Shown in pieces: positions 57,454 to 59,954 of a stretch of 59,954 nt of DNA; within the stretch, counting starts at the first letter, position 1, and each line of letters begins with the position of its first letter. Made by a program: the position numbers and the translations under genes. The stretch spans positions 1 to 59,954 of the forward strand of contig CAMVCZ010000017.1 of NCBI GenBank assembly GCA_947166105.1. Direction: 5' to 3'. Under the pieces are notes generated by a model, which was given only the letters and a program-made list of their open reading frames with translations, was not told the origin of the DNA and made no database searches. Source of the stretch: an uncultured Bacteroidales bacterium. Its GTDB lineage: Bacteria; Bacteroidota; Bacteroidia; Bacteroidales; F082.

Positions 57454-59253
57454 ATGAAAAAACTTAGCACAATCATCATGGCTTTGGCTCTCGTGCTTGG
57501 AATGAGCCAATGCAAGAAACAGGAAACACCCACCACGGGCAACACCACGCCCAGCAACCCGGGGGTGCGCATCACCGTGAACGTGGGCGACCAGGACGGC
57601 AAGGACAATAACGGCGAAAAACACAACATCGCTCCGGCTAACGGTCTGTTTGCCTTCTCCAGCGGCGACCAGCTCTATGTGGGCCACAATGGCGAATTTG
57701 TGGGCACACTGAAGTTCAAAAACGGCTTTTTCGACGGCACCATCTACCCGGACGCAAGCGTCACCGACCAGCCCTTGCACTTCTTTTTCTTGGGCAATTC
57801 GGAACTTAAGAGCGACACTATTGTGAACGAAACCACTTCGCTCAGCATCAGCATTGCCGACCAAAGCGAGAACCTGCCCGTGCTTTCCTACGGCGCTTCC
57901 ACCAAGCCTTTCACCGGCGCAGGCACCACCTATTCCACCACGCTGAAGAACAAGTGCGCCTTGGTGAGGTTCGACCTTCAGAATCAAGGGGATTATGAAG
58001 TTACCTTGTCAAACGTGCCTACGCTGGCCACCGTCAACTTCGCCAATCCTACTGCTGAGACCGCCATTGTGGCCACCGAGGGACAAGACTACGACGACAT
58101 CACCCTTTATGGCGAGGAAGGAAACACCGCTATCAGATGGGCCATCCTGCTGCCTGGCACCAACCTTGGAGACAAAATTGGAGAAGATGAAGGTGATTTG
58201 AGTTGGGAAGGTGAAGGCGAAACCATACCTGTCATGGCGAACAACACCTATATCAACTCAGGCCTCAGCATCAACAATCCTCTGCCCGTGCCTGATCCGC
58301 CTGCGGCAGCATACGCCGTTAAGACAAGTGGCGGTACGTTGACCACATTCTCAGTGAGTGCGAACAAGCAGGTCTATTTCTCGAGAGGCAACCTGAAGGC
58401 TTCCTTCTCAACTAATAGTTACGCTGATGGCTGGAGTTTCCACAACACTCAGTTTGACGAGATTGATGGTCCACTCGCAGTAAATGGTTTGGGTCAGATT
58501 CAAACTTATCACCAATATTCAAATACAAATAGTAATAATCCTGTTAATGAAAATGGAATAATTTTTTCATCGGGTAAATCCTCCGGAGACAGATTTACTT
58601 GGGGATATTTCGACAAAATTAAACTTACAACCTCTGAATATCTTGATGTAAATGAGAATCTGACTAAGACTGCAGCAGTGGCAAAAGACTGGGGCTGTGT
58701 GTTTACGGAGAGTAGTCCAGAGGGTGGCAATTGGCGCACACTGAGTGCAGACGAGTGGATTTATTTGTTCAATGGCCCATCCAATGTGAGGGGAGACAAA
58801 CGTTTCTTAAGGGTATTTTTAAGATATTATGGATCAGAAGCTTGTTATATGGGTGTCTTCGTGTTCCCTGATCACTACTCTGGCTCAGACCTTTCAGGCA
58901 ACTACTCTTTTAATTCTGTAACAGGTAATCCGGCTATAATTGACTATAGTAATGGTAATGCTGATGTGCAAAAGATGTTTGACGCCGGAGCCGTGTTCTT
59001 GCCGTGCGTGGGCTATCGCTATAAAGAAAGATACTATGATTATTTGTGCTATAATTATAATACGTCTATTGGCGGAGGTATTGGCTACTATTGGTCGTCC
59101 TCTTGTACTGATAGTAATCCTTATAAAGCGAAGGCCTTGCACATCGTCGTTATGGGTGTAGCAAATGCGACTTATACCACTCCTAAAGTTGTAATTGAGA
59201 ATTTGCAGCGCGAGTATGGCTATTGTGTCCGTTTGGTGTGGGATGCCAACTAA
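57454..59253 (+). CDS. Fimbrillin-like lipoprotein with FISUMP-like C-terminal domain, second copy
   Basis: A 599-residue predicted lipoprotein paralogous in its first half to 13282-14679. Signal peptide ends LGMSQC and Cys is followed by KKQE; as in the first copy, Gln precedes and Lys-Lys follows the Cys. Residues about 30-290 are the fimbrillin-like domain (FAFSSGDQLYVGHNGEFVG, PLHFFFLGNSEL, LKNKCALVRFDL, IRWAILLPG). Residues about 325-599 form a FISUMP-like or sulfatase-modifying-like domain (VYFSRGNLKAS, WRTLSADEWIYLFNG, GAVFLPCVGYR, GYYWSSS, YGYCVRLVWD). ATG 57454 gives the clean signal peptide. Probably displayed on the cell surface. Confidence 0.82.
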   Translation: MKKLSTIIMALALVLGMSQCKKQETPTTGNTTPSNPGVRITVNVGDQDGKDNNGEKHNIAPANGLFAFSSGDQLYVGHNGEFVGTLKFKNGFFDGTIYPDASVTDQPLHFFFLGNSELKSDTIVNETTSLSISIADQSENLPVLSYGASTKPFTGAGTTYSTTLKNKCALVRFDLQNQGDYEVTLSNVPTLATVNFANPTAETAIVATEGQDYDDITLYGEEGNTAIRWAILLPGTNLGDKIGEDEGDLSWEGEGETIPVMANNTYINSGLSINNPLPVPDPPAAAYAVKTSGGTLTTFSVSANKQVYFSRGNLKASFSTNSYADGWSFHNTQFDEIDGPLAVNGLGQIQTYHQYSNTNSNNPVNENGIIFSSGKSSGDRFTWGYFDKIKLTTSEYLDVNENLTKTAAVAKDWGCVFTESSPEGGNWRTLSADEWIYLFNGPSNVRGDKRFLRVFLRYYGSEACYMGVFVFPDHYSGSDLSGNYSFNSVTGNPAIIDYSNGNADVQKMFDAGAVFLPCVGYRYKERYYDYLCYNYNTSIGGGIGYYWSSSCTDSNPYKAKALHIVVMGVANATYTTPKVVIENLQREYGYCVRLVWDAN

Positions 59254-59328
59254 GCGGTTCGCAAGGAGGCGGGATTTCCGATTCCGCAAGCCGGGGGAAG
59301 GGAGATTTTCCATTCCCGCATGAAGATC

Positions 59329-59356
59329 GTAGAGACGTCACATTGTGGCGTCTCTA
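59329..59356. repeat. GTAGAGACG-family palindrome
   Basis: GTAGAGACGTCAC-AT-TGTGGCGTCTCTA, an imperfect hairpin related to 54916-54943. Upstream, 59264-59318 holds two further short hairpins (GCGGGATTTCCGATTCCGC; GGGAGATTTTCCATTCCC) that look like diverged members of the TTGCAA double-hairpin family. Confidence 0.7.
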
Positions 59357-59383
59357 TGTGTTTTTTGCCTGCCGGGGTTTTCG

Positions 59384-59954
59384 GAAACCCCCTGGCCCCC
59401 TTTTTACTCCCCCTGCCCCCTCAGAAGGGGGAAGGGGGAGGCGCAAAGCGGCGCAGGGTTTGGGTTCGGTAGGTGTCATCAAAACCCCCCTAGCCCCCTT
59501 AAAAGGGGGAGGCGCAAAGCGACGCAGAGATGGATCGAGAAAACACATCCGGTAGGTTGGCAGCCGGTAGGTGTCCCCCTTTTAAGGGGGTCGGGGGTTT
59601 CAGAAACTATTTGCCAAACAGTCCAGGGTCCGGTAGGTTGGCAGCCGGTAGGTGTCCCCCTTTTAAGGGGGTCGGGGGTTTCAGAAACTATTTTCCAAAC
59701 TGGCTGTCTGGTAGGCCAGCGTCCGGCAGGTGTCTTCAAAATGTCTAGTAAGTGTTTTCAAAAACTCCCTTGGCTTGTCTTCAAAATGTCCGGTAGGTGT
59801 CTTTAAAAACCCCCTAGCCCCCTTTTTACTCCCCCTGCCCCCTCAGAAGGGGGAAGGGGGAGGCGCAAAGCGACGCAGGGTTTGGGTTTGGAAGGCTCGC
59901 GTCCGGTAGGTTGGCAGCCGGCAGGTGTCCCCCTTTTAAGGGGGTCGGGGGTTT
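59384..59954. mobile_element. Cluster of miniature inverted-repeat elements, running off the window
   Basis: Left-type ends (A/GAAACCCCC, TRGCCCCC, then GGGGGAGGCGCAAAGCG) occur at about 59384, 59483 and 59806; right-type ends (GTGTCCCCCTTTTAAGGGGG, TCGGGGGTTT) at about 59572, 59653 and 59926. The elements are the same family as 56522-56687 and 57198-57351 and are nested or truncated. No gene is seen from 59254 to the end. Confidence 0.8.
59549..59700. repeat. 71-bp tandem direct repeat within the cluster
   Basis: The 71 bases 59549-59619, starting CCGGTAGGTTGGCAGCCGG, recur at 59630-59700 with a single difference, spaced 10 nt apart (period 81). Each unit holds one right-type element end. 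Confidence 0.85.

Noticed and set aside
59549..59700. Considered as a CRISPR array because of the regularly spaced repeat
   Set aside because: Only two units, the repeat is 71 bp and the spacer 10 bp, no cas genes; it is a tandem duplication of element ends.

Overview
The window reads as a chromosomal segment of a gut-type member of the Bacteroidota, most likely order Bacteroidales. Reasons: many transcription units are preceded by the Bacteroidetes promoter (TTTG, about 20 nt, then TAnnTTTG); there are SusC/CarboxypepD-type TonB-dependent receptors, type IX secretion (T9SS) sorting domains of both type A and type B, fimbrillin/FISUMP-type lipoproteins, an SDR-type threonine dehydrogenase next to kbl, and a large load of short palindromic repeats. 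No rRNA, CRISPR array, prophage or plasmid backbone is visible.

Layout. 0-2 kb: an IS1634-like insertion sequence that has cut an AAA-ATPase gene, then rpmB. 2.4-11 kb: a TonB receptor, two M24 aminopeptidases around an orphan HigA-like regulator, two small outer-membrane barrels and a secreted nuclease-fold protein. 11-12.5 kb: an AAA ATPase/PD-(D/E)XK gene with a palindromic control region. 12.5-14.7 kb: a structured leader RNA, a small protein with a PLGSG-type C-terminal signal, and a fimbrillin-like/FISUMP lipoprotein. 14.7-18 kb: a graveyard with an AbiH tail, an odd tRNA-like gene, a DUF1016 fragment, repeats, and one intact Rpn-family nuclease gene. 18-26.8 kb: a TonB receptor plus a multidomain lipoprotein, an Imm26 cassette and an outer-membrane barrel. 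27-28.6 kb: a second AAA ATPase/nuclease gene, flanked on both sides by arrays of a palindrome related to the first one. 28.7-33.8 kb: housekeeping genes (polyprenyl-phosphate glycosyltransferase, pyrC with an in-frame repeat insertion, a MORN lipoprotein, a patatin, cysS). 33.9-36.7 kb: an A+T-rich accessory island with a MNT/HEPN pair, a strongly folded RNA, a P-loop protein and exported proteins. 36.8-56 kb: a T9SS-exported esterase, kbl-tdh (threonine to glycine), maf-surE-lpxB, T9SS cargo proteins, comEC, tRNA-Asp, prfC, mscL and gapA. 56.4 kb to the end: a second PLGSG-protein/fimbrillin-like lipoprotein pair embedded in miniature inverted-repeat elements.

The three most promising unexplained systems are: (1) the twice-occurring pair of a small repeat protein ending in APLGSG-hydrophobic-basic and a Cys-Lys-Lys fimbrillin-like/FISUMP lipoprotein, which looks like a sorting or surface-assembly module; (2) the AAA ATPase/PD-(D/E)XK genes that carry related palindromes next to their promoters and, in one case, on both sides; (3) two long structured RNAs with mutually exclusive pairings and intrinsic terminators (about 12588-12839 and 34661-34831). 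All functional statements are inferred from reading the sequence; no database search was run.
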